From contig JAHFLV010000007.1 in the NCBI GenBank assembly GCA_023264565.1, positions 1 through 32,682 on the forward strand: 32,682 bases of DNA, in the 5' to 3' direction. This DNA comes from Candidatus Zambryskiibacteriota bacterium. GTDB lineage: Bacteria; Patescibacteriota; Minisyncoccia; Phycocordibacterales; DATGWK01. Each line of letters begins with the position of its first letter. Position 1 is the stretch's first letter. Under the pieces are notes generated by a model that was given only the letters and a program-made list of their open reading frames with translations, did no database searches and had not been told where the DNA came from. A program made the position numbers and the translations under genes. Below are positions 16,704 through 23,293 of the stretch, piece after piece.

Positions 16704-17735
16704 ATGAAACATTTTGCGAAAACACTCAAATGGTTACTTATTATTATTGTCATTTTGGTGGCGGCATTTTTTCTTCTTTCAATCCGCAAAATTCCTGATC
16801 GCGTACATTACGGCGTTTCTTTTAGCGTATTCCACTCACAAGAACTTGGCCTCGATTGGAAAAAGGTTTTTGATTCACTCATAAACGAGCAAAACGCTCA
16901 AAACTCTCCAGGTCTCGGTATCAAAAGATTCCGTCTTTCGGCTCACTGGCCGCTTACCGAGCCTCAAAAAGGCCGTTTTAACTGGTCTGAACTCGATTAT
17001 CAGATGTCACAGGCAGAAAAACACGATGCCAAGGTCGTCTTAGCTGTTGGCCGACGTTTGCCAGGCTGGCCAGAATGTCATGAACCAGACTGGGTCAAAA
17101 ATTACTCAAAATCAGATAAACAAGCTGAAGTTCTTGCGTATATCACTGCAGTTGTAAATCGATATAAAAATTCTTCTGCTGTTGAATATTGGCAAGTTGA
17201 AAATGAACCGTTCTTGAAAATTTTTGCTTCAGAGCAATGCGGTGATTTTCTCGATACTGAATTTTTGTACAAAGAAATTGCACTCGTAAAATCTCTTGAT
17301 CCAAATCATCCAGTTTTGATTACTGACAGCGGCGAATTAAGTCTTTGGAAAGATGCGCATCAAGCTGGAGATTTGTTTGGTACTAGTTTGTACATTTATG
17401 TTTGGAATCATTATTCAGGCGCAATCAGATACCCGATCGGTCCAGCCTTTTTCCGAGCTAAAAGAAACCTCGTAAACCTCATATATGGTCAAAAAGACTT
17501 ACTTTTGATCGAACTTGCACTCGAACCATGGCTTTTGCAGCCAATTAAAGACACTCCAATCGAAACACAGCTTGAACGAATGGATATTGATAAGTTCAAC
17601 GGAACAATCAGTTTTGCTCAAAAAGCTGGTTTTGAAAAGCAATATTTATGGGGCGCCGAATGGTGGTATTACATGAATCAAAATGGTCATCCAGAATTCT
17701 GGGAGAGAGCAAAAGAAATTTTTAATCAGAAATAA
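16704..17735 (+). CDS. Membrane-anchored clan GH-A-like glycoside hydrolase
   Basis: A 343-residue protein with an N-terminal membrane anchor (about 10-26, WLLIIIVILVAAFFLLS) and an extracytoplasmic TIM-barrel. FRLSAHWPLTEPQKGRFNWSELD near 77-98 is the substrate-binding strand seen in GH5/GH39/GH42-like enzymes. YWQVENEPF places the acid/base Glu at 168, and LLLIELALEPW offers a nucleophile (Glu270 or Glu274) at the expected strand 7. The exact GH family is not clear. Together with GH1 and the permease it suggests outside cleavage, import and inside cleavage of a glycan. The 310-bp gap to the next gene is non-coding. Confidence 0.75.
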   Translation: MKHFAKTLKWLLIIIVILVAAFFLLSIRKIPDRVHYGVSFSVFHSQELGLDWKKVFDSLINEQNAQNSPGLGIKRFRLSAHWPLTEPQKGRFNWSELDYQMSQAEKHDAKVVLAVGRRLPGWPECHEPDWVKNYSKSDKQAEVLAYITAVVNRYKNSSAVEYWQVENEPFLKIFASEQCGDFLDTEFLYKEIALVKSLDPNHPVLITDSGELSLWKDAHQAGDLFGTSLYIYVWNHYSGAIRYPIGPAFFRAKRNLVNLIYGQKDLLLIELALEPWLLQPIKDTPIETQLERMDIDKFNGTISFAQKAGFEKQYLWGAEWWYYMNQNGHPEFWERAKEIFNQK

Positions 17736-17791
17736 ATTAGGGAATCGCAAAATATTGTTCACGTCGAAGTTTCACACATTTTTAAAAAATA

Positions 17792-17894
17792 CCTGCGGGG
17801 AAGTGGTCGGATAAAAATCCGGCCTTTCTCCCTCTAGCTTAGTGTCGCAAAAGATATATTGTGCGACTCTTATCTATAAGCCACTTCCAGCAGG
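17792..17894. ncRNA. Candidate structured RNA in the 310-bp intergenic gap
   Basis: The ends pair over 13 bp: CCTGC (17792-17796) with GCAGG (17890-17894), and GGAAGTGG (17799-17806) with CCACTTCC (17881-17888), separated by a 2x1 internal loop. Inside are a hairpin CGGAT-AAAA-ATCCG (17808-17821), a hairpin GTCGCA...TGCGAC (17844-17867) and a small CTTA-TCTA-TAAG hairpin (17869-17880). Together they form a closed multi-branch shape. On the minus strand the 3' end runs into TATTTTTT, which could serve as a release tract, so minus is slightly preferred; no strong promoter is seen on either strand. I compared it from memory with SRP, 6S, tmRNA, RNase P and common riboswitches and found no match. 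Confidence 0.45.
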
Positions 17895-17988
17895 CTCAAA
17901 CAATTAAAGATTCAAAAAAACACTTCTCCCTACCGAGGCAACCAAAATTTTTAATCGGAATTAAATCGCTCAATTAAATATTTAGAAT

Positions 17989-18018
17989 AAAAAAAAACAG
18001 CCCCGCTTTCAGGACTGT
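17989..18018 (-). terminator. Terminator of the DUF1653-like gene
   Basis: On the minus strand a hairpin ACAG-T-CC / GG-G-CTGT with an 8-nt loop is followed at once by nine T. It lies 28 nt after the stop of the 18046-18402 gene. The remaining gap (17736-17791 and 17895-17988) is AT-rich with nothing else supported. Confidence 0.85.
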
Positions 18019-18045
18019 CTTGTTTTCATTTTTCCGCCCGATCTT

Positions 18046-18402
18046 TTAAGGATACATCCGCTGACTGAGCCAGTGTAAGTCCGTAATGGTTCCAGAATCT
18101 GTCACGGGAATAAATCGCGGACCCTTGTAGTCGCCCTTATCGACATCCCCCATCCAGTTATCAAGAGGCCGTGACCAATGAAAATTATTGCCACTTTTTT
18201 TGCTAGCCTCAACGAGTTCTGAATTGTACAAAGGTCGATAGAGGACCGTGATTCGATGTTCATGAGGACAATCGTCCTCTGTATTAACTCCGATCCCTAC
18301 AACTTCGTAGGTGTAGTTGTTGGTTGGTCCAGCTGGTTCATGTTTGTAGTGACGCCAGAAACCGAGCTTGGGAACATTTATTGGAAGTTTCAGTGGGTTC
18401 AT
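18046..18402 (-). CDS. DUF1653-like protein
   Basis: A 118-residue protein matching the DUF1653 pattern by eye: GFWRHYK near the start, YEVVGIGVNTED, ITVLYRPLYN, a WSRPLDNWMGDV segment and GPRFIPV. That family binds an unknown ligand through a small beta fold and often sits beside unrelated genes. This copy carries insertions (PAGPTNN; SELVEASKKSGNN) that make it longer than the 60-70-residue core. The ATG at 18402 is preceded by AAAGGGA, a modest Shine-Dalgarno. It is monocistronic, with its own terminator 28 nt downstream and another gene's terminator upstream. Confidence 0.7.
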   Translation of the reverse strand: MNPLKLPINVPKLGFWRHYKHEPAGPTNNYTYEVVGIGVNTEDDCPHEHRITVLYRPLYNSELVEASKKSGNNFHWSRPLDNWMGDVDKGDYKGPRFIPVTDSGTITDLHWLSQRMYP

Positions 18403-18477
18403 ATTTTTTCCCTTTGTGAGTTTAGTGTCAGTCTAATCCGAAAACATAGTAGCATAAATCCCCGTTTCTTTTACAAC

Positions 18478-18510
18478 AAAAAACCGCCCCATTTCTGGAG
18501 CGGCTTTTTT
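18478..18510 (-). terminator. Terminator of the SLT gene
   Basis: Minus-strand CCGC-T-CC-AGAAAT-GG-G-GCGG followed by six T, lying 35 nt after the stop of the 18545-19021 gene. It is almost identical to the rpmA terminator at 20922-20954. The flanking A-run makes it possibly bidirectional. Confidence 0.9.
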
Positions 18511-18544
18511 GTAACTGATTTTTTGTTTCGTCGTTACGAAGAGA

Positions 18545-19021
18545 TTATCGGTTGACTGCGATCTTACCCCAACATGGAGCAGACGCTAACCAAGGACGAT
18601 TACCAAGGCTGTCACCGTTGTCACCACCATGTTCATAGAGGTAACGAGCGTACCCAAGGTTTCCATCAAGGGTGTAGATATCGTATCCGAGCTTCTTGGC
18701 ACGAGCACCGTGATATTTTTCGTTAATCTGCATAACACCAACGTCGGCTGGAACAGCCATACCACGGAGCACCTTACCGTCCTTACCAAACTGACGGAAG
18801 CCAGATTCACAACGAGACACTTCAGCCAAAATTGGAATATCCTTAAAGTAGTTTCGAACATATGCTTCTACGTTCTTATCAACTTCTTCAGTAGATTCCT
18901 TTTTCTGGTTTTCCACAACGATTCCGGAATTATCGACGGCAATCGGAGCGGTAATGGCCTGCGGAGCGTTTGAAACGCTTGTAAGCAACATATAGAGACC
19001 GAGTGCTGCAATATTGATCAT
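18545..19021 (-). CDS. Exported lysozyme-like (SLT) peptidoglycan-cleaving protein
   Basis: A 158-residue protein with an N-terminal hydrophobic export signal (about 1-25) and a linker rich in Glu/Lys. A compact lysozyme-fold domain follows: ILAEVSRCESGFRQF with the catalytic-type Glu72, DVGVMQINEKYH (the GVMQIN signature, 95-100), then LGYDIYTLDGNLGYARYLYEHGG and a final WLASAPCW. Two Cys (71 and near the C-terminus) could form a disulfide. Such short SLT proteins are frequent in CPR genomes and probably remodel the cell wall of the host or the cell itself; which is unknown. Promoter TTGACA-17-TAGTAT lies upstream with a long leader. Confidence 0.82.
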   Translation of the reverse strand: MINIAALGLYMLLTSVSNAPQAITAPIAVDNSGIVVENQKKESTEEVDKNVEAYVRNYFKDIPILAEVSRCESGFRQFGKDGKVLRGMAVPADVGVMQINEKYHGARAKKLGYDIYTLDGNLGYARYLYEHGGDNGDSLGNRPWLASAPCWGKIAVNR

Positions 19022-19080
19022 AATTTTTATATTTATGGGGCACGGGGCGAGTTACGACTTGTTTTGAATAATCGCCCTAG

Positions 19081-19108
19081 AAAACAAAAAATCAGTCCTT
19101 ACGACTGA
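19081..19108 (-). terminator. Hairpin plus T-run in the SLT leader
   Basis: On the minus strand TCAGTC-GTAAG-GACTGA is a perfect 6-bp stem followed by TTTTTTGTTTT. It lies between the SLT promoter and the SLT start codon, only about five bases after the predicted transcription start, and about 170 bp after the exonuclease stop. It could end read-through from the exonuclease unit or act as an attenuator or 5' stabiliser for SLT. Confidence 0.7.
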
Positions 19109-19119
19109 CTCATGCATAT

Positions 19120-19148
19120 ATACTAGCACATTTAAAACAGCCTGTCAA
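19120..19148 (-). promoter_or_regulatory. Promoter upstream of the SLT gene
   Basis: Minus-strand TTGACA (19148-19143), 17-bp spacer, TAGTAT (19125-19120). The consensus -35 and perfect spacing support it. The mRNA would have a leader of about 90 nt that begins with the hairpin at 19081-19108. Confidence 0.75.
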
Positions 19149-19276
19149 TGACAAAATGGAAATTTCATGGTGTAGCTATAGCTAAAATATGGCCTATAAT
19201 AAGGCTTTTTTATGAAAAAACACCCCCCTTCCCTTTCAAAAATTGATATAGACAAAAGAAAACTGACCGAGAAATC

Positions 19277-19867
19277 TTACGAAAGCCAAGGAATTGGGTA
19301 TTGTGCAAATTGCACGAGTAAATTTTTACTAAAAATGAGCCGAGAAAGAGCTTCTGCCTCCCATACTGCCCCGTTTATAGCGATATGTGGCTTGGGTTCA
19401 GTCGGAATTCCTACATATTCCATGATTCCATCTGAATTTATGTCGCTTTTGCGATTTTTTGTAGGTGGAGCAATTTTTCTTTGCACCATATGCATGAACG
19501 CTACCGTATGAAGGTCGAGAGATCGGCGACCAACCGTGAAGTCGAGATGAGCTCGAGCCGCAGCCGCCTGAAGAAAACTAAGGTCAAAAATAGGATTTTG
19601 AGCTACCAATAGAATGTTTTGTCGGCCATCGAGCCACTTCAGAAACTCGGCTACGATTGTTCCCTCTTCAGACTTAGCGGGGTCTTTGGTAGCTTCGCGA
19701 CTATAGCCATTTACATCCAAAGCTTCTTGCTCAACACGTGCTCCTTCCCATACCCGACATTCCATATAAAACTGCTCTGTTGGGTTTTCAAAATCAATTG
19801 CCCCAATACTGAGAATTGAATGTTTATAAGGATCAGTTCCAGTAGTTTCAATATCAAAGACAATCAT
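19277..19867 (-). CDS. DEDDh-type 3'-5' exonuclease family protein
   Basis: A 196-residue protein with ExoI motif FDIETTGTD (Asp5, Glu7) and ExoII NPIFDLSFL (Asp95). The ExoIII region is HIAINGAVWEAEALSRL (His161). Family members of the DNA polymerase III epsilon type normally have an Asp five residues after this His; here that position is Gly166 with Asn165 before it, so the fourth metal ligand is missing or supplied by another residue such as Glu170. Role probably in DNA or RNA trimming. It is last in a three-gene minus-strand unit with 12 nt to the gene before. The plus-strand ORF at 19212 is a shadow. Confidence 0.85.
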   Translation of the reverse strand: MIVFDIETTGTDPYKHSILSIGAIDFENPTEQFYMECRVWEGARVEQEALDVNGYSREATKDPAKSEEGTIVAEFLKWLDGRQNILLVAQNPIFDLSFLQAAAARAHLDFTVGRRSLDLHTVAFMHMVQRKIAPPTKNRKSDINSDGIMEYVGIPTEPKPHIAINGAVWEAEALSRLIFSKNLLVQFAQYPIPWLS

Positions 19868-19879
19868 GGGTTTTATATA

Positions 19880-20167
19880 TTATCGTTTAATTTTCTTTAA
19901 AGCTGCCTTCCAGATGGTCTTAATTCTATCCCAAAACTTCTGTATCCAAACCTCAAAAGTACTGATCAAGCTATTAATTTTGGGATATCTGGTTCGTAAT
20001 GCGTCCAAGTGTCCCCTAACCCACACAGACCGAAGGGAAATAATGTATATACCGATCACAATGAACAAAACTCCCGGCACCAACGGAACAAACCCAGCCA
20101 CCACCCCACAGAGAATCAAAAACCAGCCAGCGATATACAAAGAAATAGTTTTTGCATGGTGACGCAT
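19880..20167 (-). CDS. Small two-helix membrane protein (PGPGW/DUF454-like)
   Basis: A 95-residue protein with a long hydrophobic hairpin (about 8-47, ISLYIAGWFLILCGVVAGFV-PLVPG-VLFIVIGIYIIS). The Pro-containing turn is as in PGPGW/DUF454-type proteins, and a basic amphipathic C-terminal tail follows (WIQKFWDRIKTIWKAALKKIKR). Function unknown; the tail may lie on the membrane surface. It begins 1 nt after the stop of the upstream gene and ends 12 nt before the exonuclease, so the three are surely co-transcribed. Confidence 0.7.
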   Translation of the reverse strand: MRHHAKTISLYIAGWFLILCGVVAGFVPLVPGVLFIVIGIYIISLRSVWVRGHLDALRTRYPKINSLISTFEVWIQKFWDRIKTIWKAALKKIKR

Positions 20168-20168
20168 A

Positions 20169-20537
20169 TTATTTTTGACCAGCCGTGAGCCCCCTACAGT
20201 TTGCAGCGGGTGTTAGACCCGCCTTTTCGGCCGCTTCCCTATTTTCAAAATAGACTCGGTTCTTTTCGGCAATGGTTTTGGCACCAGGACAGTCAAGCAA
20301 ATGATATTTCTTGCCAGTTTTAGAAGCGACGACTTGGCCGTTTTTTACCGCCATAGTTTCTTCATTTTCTGATGTTTTTTGGTCTACAATACTGGTCGAA
20401 TCAATCTTCAGGGGTGTCTTTTTGCTCGTAAAAGCATACAATTTGAGGCTTCCGAAGAGGATCATGAGGCCTAATGCCACACATATAGAAATCAAGACAA
20501 TAAGATTGATCTTTTTAGCGTCCTGGGGTATACTCAT
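20169..20537 (-). CDS. Membrane-anchored protein with Ada-like metal-binding domain
   Basis: A 122-residue protein: one N-terminal transmembrane helix (about 10-36), a polar linker, then a domain VVASKTGKKYHLLDCPGAK...NRVYFENREAAEKAGLTPAANC. Together with the final CRGL this matches the small metal-binding fold found at the N-terminus of Ada, with a single Cys in the CPGAK motif and one in AANC. Such TM-plus-Ada-like proteins are common in Parcubacteria. The domain faces outside if the helix is a signal anchor. TATAAT lies 6 nt before the ATG, so the transcript is probably leaderless. First gene of a three-gene unit. Confidence 0.72.
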   Translation of the reverse strand: MSIPQDAKKINLIVLISICVALGLMILFGSLKLYAFTSKKTPLKIDSTSIVDQKTSENEETMAVKNGQVVASKTGKKYHLLDCPGAKTIAEKNRVYFENREAAEKAGLTPAANCRGLTAGQK

Positions 20538-20543
20538 TCGACA

Positions 20544-20549
20544 ATTATA
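20544..20549 (-). promoter_or_regulatory. Extended -10 promoter of the 20537-19277 unit
   Basis: Minus-strand TGA-TATAAT, a consensus extended -10, ends 6 nt before the ATG at 20537. No clear -35 is seen, as expected for an extended -10 promoter. Transcription would begin at or next to the start codon. Confidence 0.65.
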
Positions 20550-20621
20550 TCAGAAAAGATATAGAGAAATTGAAGAATTTTTAAAGGAATTTAGCGAATT
20601 TTAGACAAAATTTAGAACAAT

Positions 20622-20894
20622 ATGGCAACAAAAAAAGCCGGTGGCTCAACAAAAAACGGTAGAGATTCAAATCCAAAATACCTTGGCGTTAAGGTAAATA
20701 CTGGTGAACTCGCTCCTGCGGGTGCTGTTGTCGTACGTCAGCGAGGAACAGACGTTCTTCCTGGCCGAAACGTTGGTATGGGCTCTGACCATACTCTCTA
20801 TGCTCTTAAAGAAGGCATCGTTTCTATCTCAAAGACTCGAAAGACTCATTTCGATAACTCATCAAAGAGCAAGAAAATCCTTCACATTTCTTAA
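20622..20894 (+). CDS. rpmA: 50S ribosomal protein L27
   Basis: L27 sits near the peptidyl-transferase centre of the large ribosomal subunit and helps position the tRNA acceptor ends. The 90-residue protein starts [20 protein letters not shown], the near-invariant family N-terminus, so no cleavable leader of the Firmicutes kind is present. [22 protein letters not shown] and [20 protein letters not shown] follow. In most bacteria rpmA is next to rplU; here rplU lies about 8 kb away on the other strand. It is monocistronic with its own terminator. Confidence 0.97.
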   Translation: MATKKAGGSTKNGRDSNPKYLGVKVNTGELAPAGAVVVRQRGTDVLPGRNVGMGSDHTLYALKEGIVSISKTRKTHFDNSSKSKKILHIS

Positions 20895-20921
20895 TCCTCT
20901 CGGCAGAAGCCTAACGATAAC

Positions 20922-20954
20922 AAAAAACCGCTTCCAGAAATGGGGCGGTTTTTT
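20922..20954 (+). terminator. Terminator of rpmA
   Basis: AAAAAACCGC...GCGGTTTTTT with an inner loop TTCCAGAAATGG, a long stem ending in six T. Nearly the same sequence, in the opposite orientation, ends the SLT gene at 18478-18510. Confidence 0.92.
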
Positions 20955-20957
20955 CGA

Positions 20958-20985
20958 TTGACAAATGGTATTTTTACGATATTGT
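20958..20985 (+). promoter_or_regulatory. Promoter of the zinc-ribbon membrane gene
   Basis: TTGACA (20958-20963), 16-bp spacer, TATTGT (20980-20985), starting only 4 bp after the rpmA terminator. A strong Shine-Dalgarno AGGGGG lies 4-9 nt before the ATG at 21024. Confidence 0.75.
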
Positions 20986-21023
20986 TTTTTCAGAAATGAA
21001 ATGAGATTGAACTAGGGGGAAAC

Positions 21024-21380
21024 ATGAAGAAGTCACGATGGAAGTTTGCCTTTGGTTTTGTTTGGTTTTTAATCACTACGGGCTTCTGGCCAAACATTAC
21101 ACTTATCACCGGACTAAGGTTGTTGGGGCATTTCCTGTTCCCTAACGTCGACAGTATCAAAAACCCATATGTATTTGTGGCAATTCTGGCAGTTTGCATT
21201 CTGGGTCTTTGGAGAACTTGGAAGCAACTTCAAAACACTCTTCAAGAAGACAGAACAAACTACCGGCAGCGCTATGGTCAATGTGTGGGATGCGGGTACG
21301 ATCTTCGCGGAATTGAGCCGTCAATAATTTGTGATCAAGGATATCGTCGAAGATGTCCTGAGTGCAGCAAAATCGCCTAA
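21024..21380 (+). CDS. Small membrane protein with C-terminal zinc ribbon
   Basis: A 118-residue protein with two hydrophobic helices (about 8-24 and 49-63), a basic coiled linker (WRTWKQLQNTLQEDRTNYRQ) and a C-terminal zinc ribbon CVGCGYDLRG...CPECS. This exact ribbon style is familiar from many planctomycete proteins, so lateral acquisition is possible. It is a self-contained cassette: promoter TTGACA-16-TATTGT, Shine-Dalgarno AGGGGG, and a terminator whose loop holds the TAA stop. Arg codons are more mixed than in neighbouring genes. Function unknown. Confidence 0.78.
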   Translation: MKKSRWKFAFGFVWFLITTGFWPNITLITGLRLLGHFLFPNVDSIKNPYVFVAILAVCILGLWRTWKQLQNTLQEDRTNYRQRYGQCVGCGYDLRGIEPSIICDQGYRRRCPECSKIA

Positions 21381-21394
21381 CGAGGCGATTTTTT
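21369..21394. terminator. Bidirectional terminator containing the stop codon
   Basis: AAAATCGCC-TAACGA-GGCGATTTT: the TAA stop of the 21024-21380 gene is the first half of the loop. It also reads correctly on the minus strand, 22 nt after the rplI stop, so the two convergent genes share it. Confidence 0.92.
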
Positions 21395-21416
21395 CATGCA
21401 CAAATTGGTAGCAAAC

Positions 21417-21860
21417 CTACGCCGCAACAATTTCAACAGAAAGCATTGCAATCTTATCCTCTGTTCCAATCTTTACCTTATGAGTTCCGGTTTCCTTGAG
21501 GGGTTTATCCAAAAGCACCATGTCTGCGGAAACGTCGAGATGCGCCTGAGATTTGAGAGCTGCGACAATTTCGGCAGTGTGGATTCCAGAGAAAAGATGA
21601 CCCTTTTCATTCGCCTTTGCAGAAATCTTCAATTTTGCCTCAGAGATAGCGGCCATATTTTTTTCAAAAAGTGCATGCTGAACTTTTTTCTCTGCTTCAG
21701 CAGCCTTCATGATAAGTGCATGTTGCTTTTCAGCTTCTGGGGTAGCCATAACCGCATACCCATTTGGGATAAGGAAGTTTAAAGCAAAACCACTTGAAAC
21801 AGTCTTGATCTGATTTTTTCGGGCAATATTTTGTAAATCACGCTTAAAGATAACTTTCAT
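21417..21860 (-). CDS. rplI: 50S ribosomal protein L9
   Basis: L9 is a two-domain large-subunit protein joined by a long helix. The 147-residue protein begins MKVIFKRDLQNIARKNQIKT and continues with SSGFALNFLIPNGYAVMAT, which matches the family N-terminal domain (KDGYARNFLIPKGLA in other bacteria). A long helix follows (about 45-85), then the C-terminal domain. The usual Gly-rich LGKKGD loop is altered to IARKNQI. It lies 51 nt after the S41 protease on the same strand and may share its transcript. Confidence 0.92.
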   Translation of the reverse strand: MKVIFKRDLQNIARKNQIKTVSSGFALNFLIPNGYAVMATPEAEKQHALIMKAAEAEKKVQHALFEKNMAAISEAKLKISAKANEKGHLFSGIHTAEIVAALKSQAHLDVSADMVLLDKPLKETGTHKVKIGTEDKIAMLSVEIVAA

Positions 21861-21911
21861 ATATGTGGATTATTCTGTTAGTTTCCGCTAGTAGTAGTGC
21901 CGAAAACTCTA

Positions 21912-23177
21912 TCACTTTTTGAGCAAAATCTCAACCGCTTTTGAAAGCTGCGGATCGCGACCAGCTTTGGCATCTGCCTCAGTAATTTCGACAGGAACGT
22001 CAGGTTTTAGCCCGCCAGCAGAGATTGACTGACCGTTTGGAGTGAGCCACCGTGCAATAGTAACCTTGAGTGAAGAATCAGTGGTGATTTTTACGAGTTC
22101 CTGTACAGATCCCTTTCCAAAAGATGTGGTTCCAACAAGTGTTGCGATGCCATGTTCAGAGAGTGCACCAGCAAGAATTTCGGCTGCAGACGCAGAACCC
22201 TTGTCGATCAAAATAGCCATTTTAAGATTACTTCCGAAAATGTCATAGCCACGACTTCGGTGAATGAGTTCGTCGCGGTTGTCTTTGTAGTCCTCTCGAA
22301 CCACAACTTGACCCGGAGGCAAGAACCAACTTGCCATATCTACTGCGGCTTCAAGGAAGCCTCCTGGATTGCCTCGAAGATCAAGAACGAGCTTGTGTGA
22401 ACCAGTTTTTACAAACTGACGAAGCGCGTCTCGGAAGAGATTTGGGGATGTTGCAGAGAAGCTATAGAGGCGAATAACGAACACGCCGTCAGATCGCATC
22501 TGATAATCGAGTGTTGGAATATCGATAACAGCGCGGGTGACAGAAATTTCGAGTGGCTTTGGGGCGGTGGTTGGTTTTGCACCAGAAACAGTCGCGGGGT
22601 CGTCTCGAAGAATCGTAAGTTTGACCTTTGTACCAACCTTTCCACGGATCAAGCGTACTGCTTGGTCGGTATTGAGGTTATCAGTCAGTGTGTCGTCGAT
22701 TTTTAGAATCTTGTCACCTGGTTTAATACCCGCTCGAGCGGCTGGTGTTCCCTTTAATGGAGAAATAACAGTCAAAACACCGTTCTGCACACCGATTTCC
22801 ATACCCACGCCTTCGAAGTTTCCGGCAATGTCGCTTTCAAAGATTTTTGCTTCTTCTGGAGGCAAGAAAACCGTGTATGGGTCGTGCAATGCAGCGACCA
22901 TACCACCAATAGCACCCCAGACACGTTCTTGGCTGGTGGCACCTTTGGCACTTGAGGTTGCGGTTGAAACAAACTTTTCATCCAAGGTTCTCCAGGCTTT
23001 CCAAAACGGACTAAAATCGGCATTGATGTCTGCTGGTGTAGCCAAACTTCCCACAGAAACACCGCTCAGTGAATCATTACTTTTATTTGTACCAAGTTTA
23101 TAACCAGCAAAAAAAGAAACTCCTATAATAAGGAGAGCTGTGGTGGCATAGGTGATTCGTTTTGAACTATAGTTCAT
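21912..23177 (-). CDS. S41 C-terminal processing peptidase with PDZ domain
   Basis: Membrane-anchored serine protease that cuts exported proteins at their C-termini. With the start at 23177 it has 421 residues: a transmembrane anchor (about 9-25), a PDZ domain (about 119-190, GVGMEIGVQNGVLTVISPLK, GIKPGDKILKIDD), and the S41 core with LDLRGNPGGFL. Ser330 (KGSASAAEILAGAL) and Lys355 (TSFGKGSVQ) form the catalytic dyad, 25 residues apart as in CtpA. The ORF-track start at 23225 is rejected because the promoter at 23188-23216 lies inside that extension. It is divergent from cysS. Confidence 0.95.
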   Translation of the reverse strand: MNYSSKRITYATTALLIIGVSFFAGYKLGTNKSNDSLSGVSVGSLATPADINADFSPFWKAWRTLDEKFVSTATSSAKGATSQERVWGAIGGMVAALHDPYTVFLPPEEAKIFESDIAGNFEGVGMEIGVQNGVLTVISPLKGTPAARAGIKPGDKILKIDDTLTDNLNTDQAVRLIRGKVGTKVKLTILRDDPATVSGAKPTTAPKPLEISVTRAVIDIPTLDYQMRSDGVFVIRLYSFSATSPNLFRDALRQFVKTGSHKLVLDLRGNPGGFLEAAVDMASWFLPPGQVVVREDYKDNRDELIHRSRGYDIFGSNLKMAILIDKGSASAAEILAGALSEHGIATLVGTTSFGKGSVQELVKITTDSSLKVTIARWLTPNGQSISAGGLKPDVPVEITEADAKAGRDPQLSKAVEILLKK

Positions 23178-23187
23178 CAGTTTGTAT

Positions 23188-23216
23188 ATTGTCTCAAAGC
23201 CCAAATCGAGAGTCAA
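23188..23216 (-). promoter_or_regulatory. Promoter of the S41 protease, decides the start codon
   Basis: Minus-strand TTGACT (23216-23211), 17-bp spacer, GACAAT (23193-23188), 10 nt before the ATG at 23177. The transcript would begin about 4 nt upstream of that ATG, so the 16-residue extension in the ORF track cannot be translated from it. Confidence 0.65.
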
Positions 23217-23259
23217 CGGATTCAAAATATTTCAGAACATATTTCAAATCAAATTTCTA

Positions 23260-23287
23260 TTAAGAAGATATCAAAAAGTGATATGAT
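23260..23287 (+). promoter_or_regulatory. Promoter of cysS
   Basis: TTAAGA (23260-23265), 16-bp spacer, and an extended -10 TGA-TATGAT (TATGAT 23282-23287), 6 nt before the ATG. The transcript is expected to start at or beside the start codon. Confidence 0.65.
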
Positions 23288-23293
23288 AGTGCC

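Noticed and set aside
19192-19210. GCCT-ATAATA-AGGC hairpin followed by six T on the plus strand
   Set aside because: Only a 4-bp stem and no plus-strand gene upstream; could be chance in AT-rich DNA.
19212-19511. 99-codon plus-strand ORF
   Set aside because: Mostly antisense to the exonuclease, whose DEDDh motifs show the minus strand is coding.
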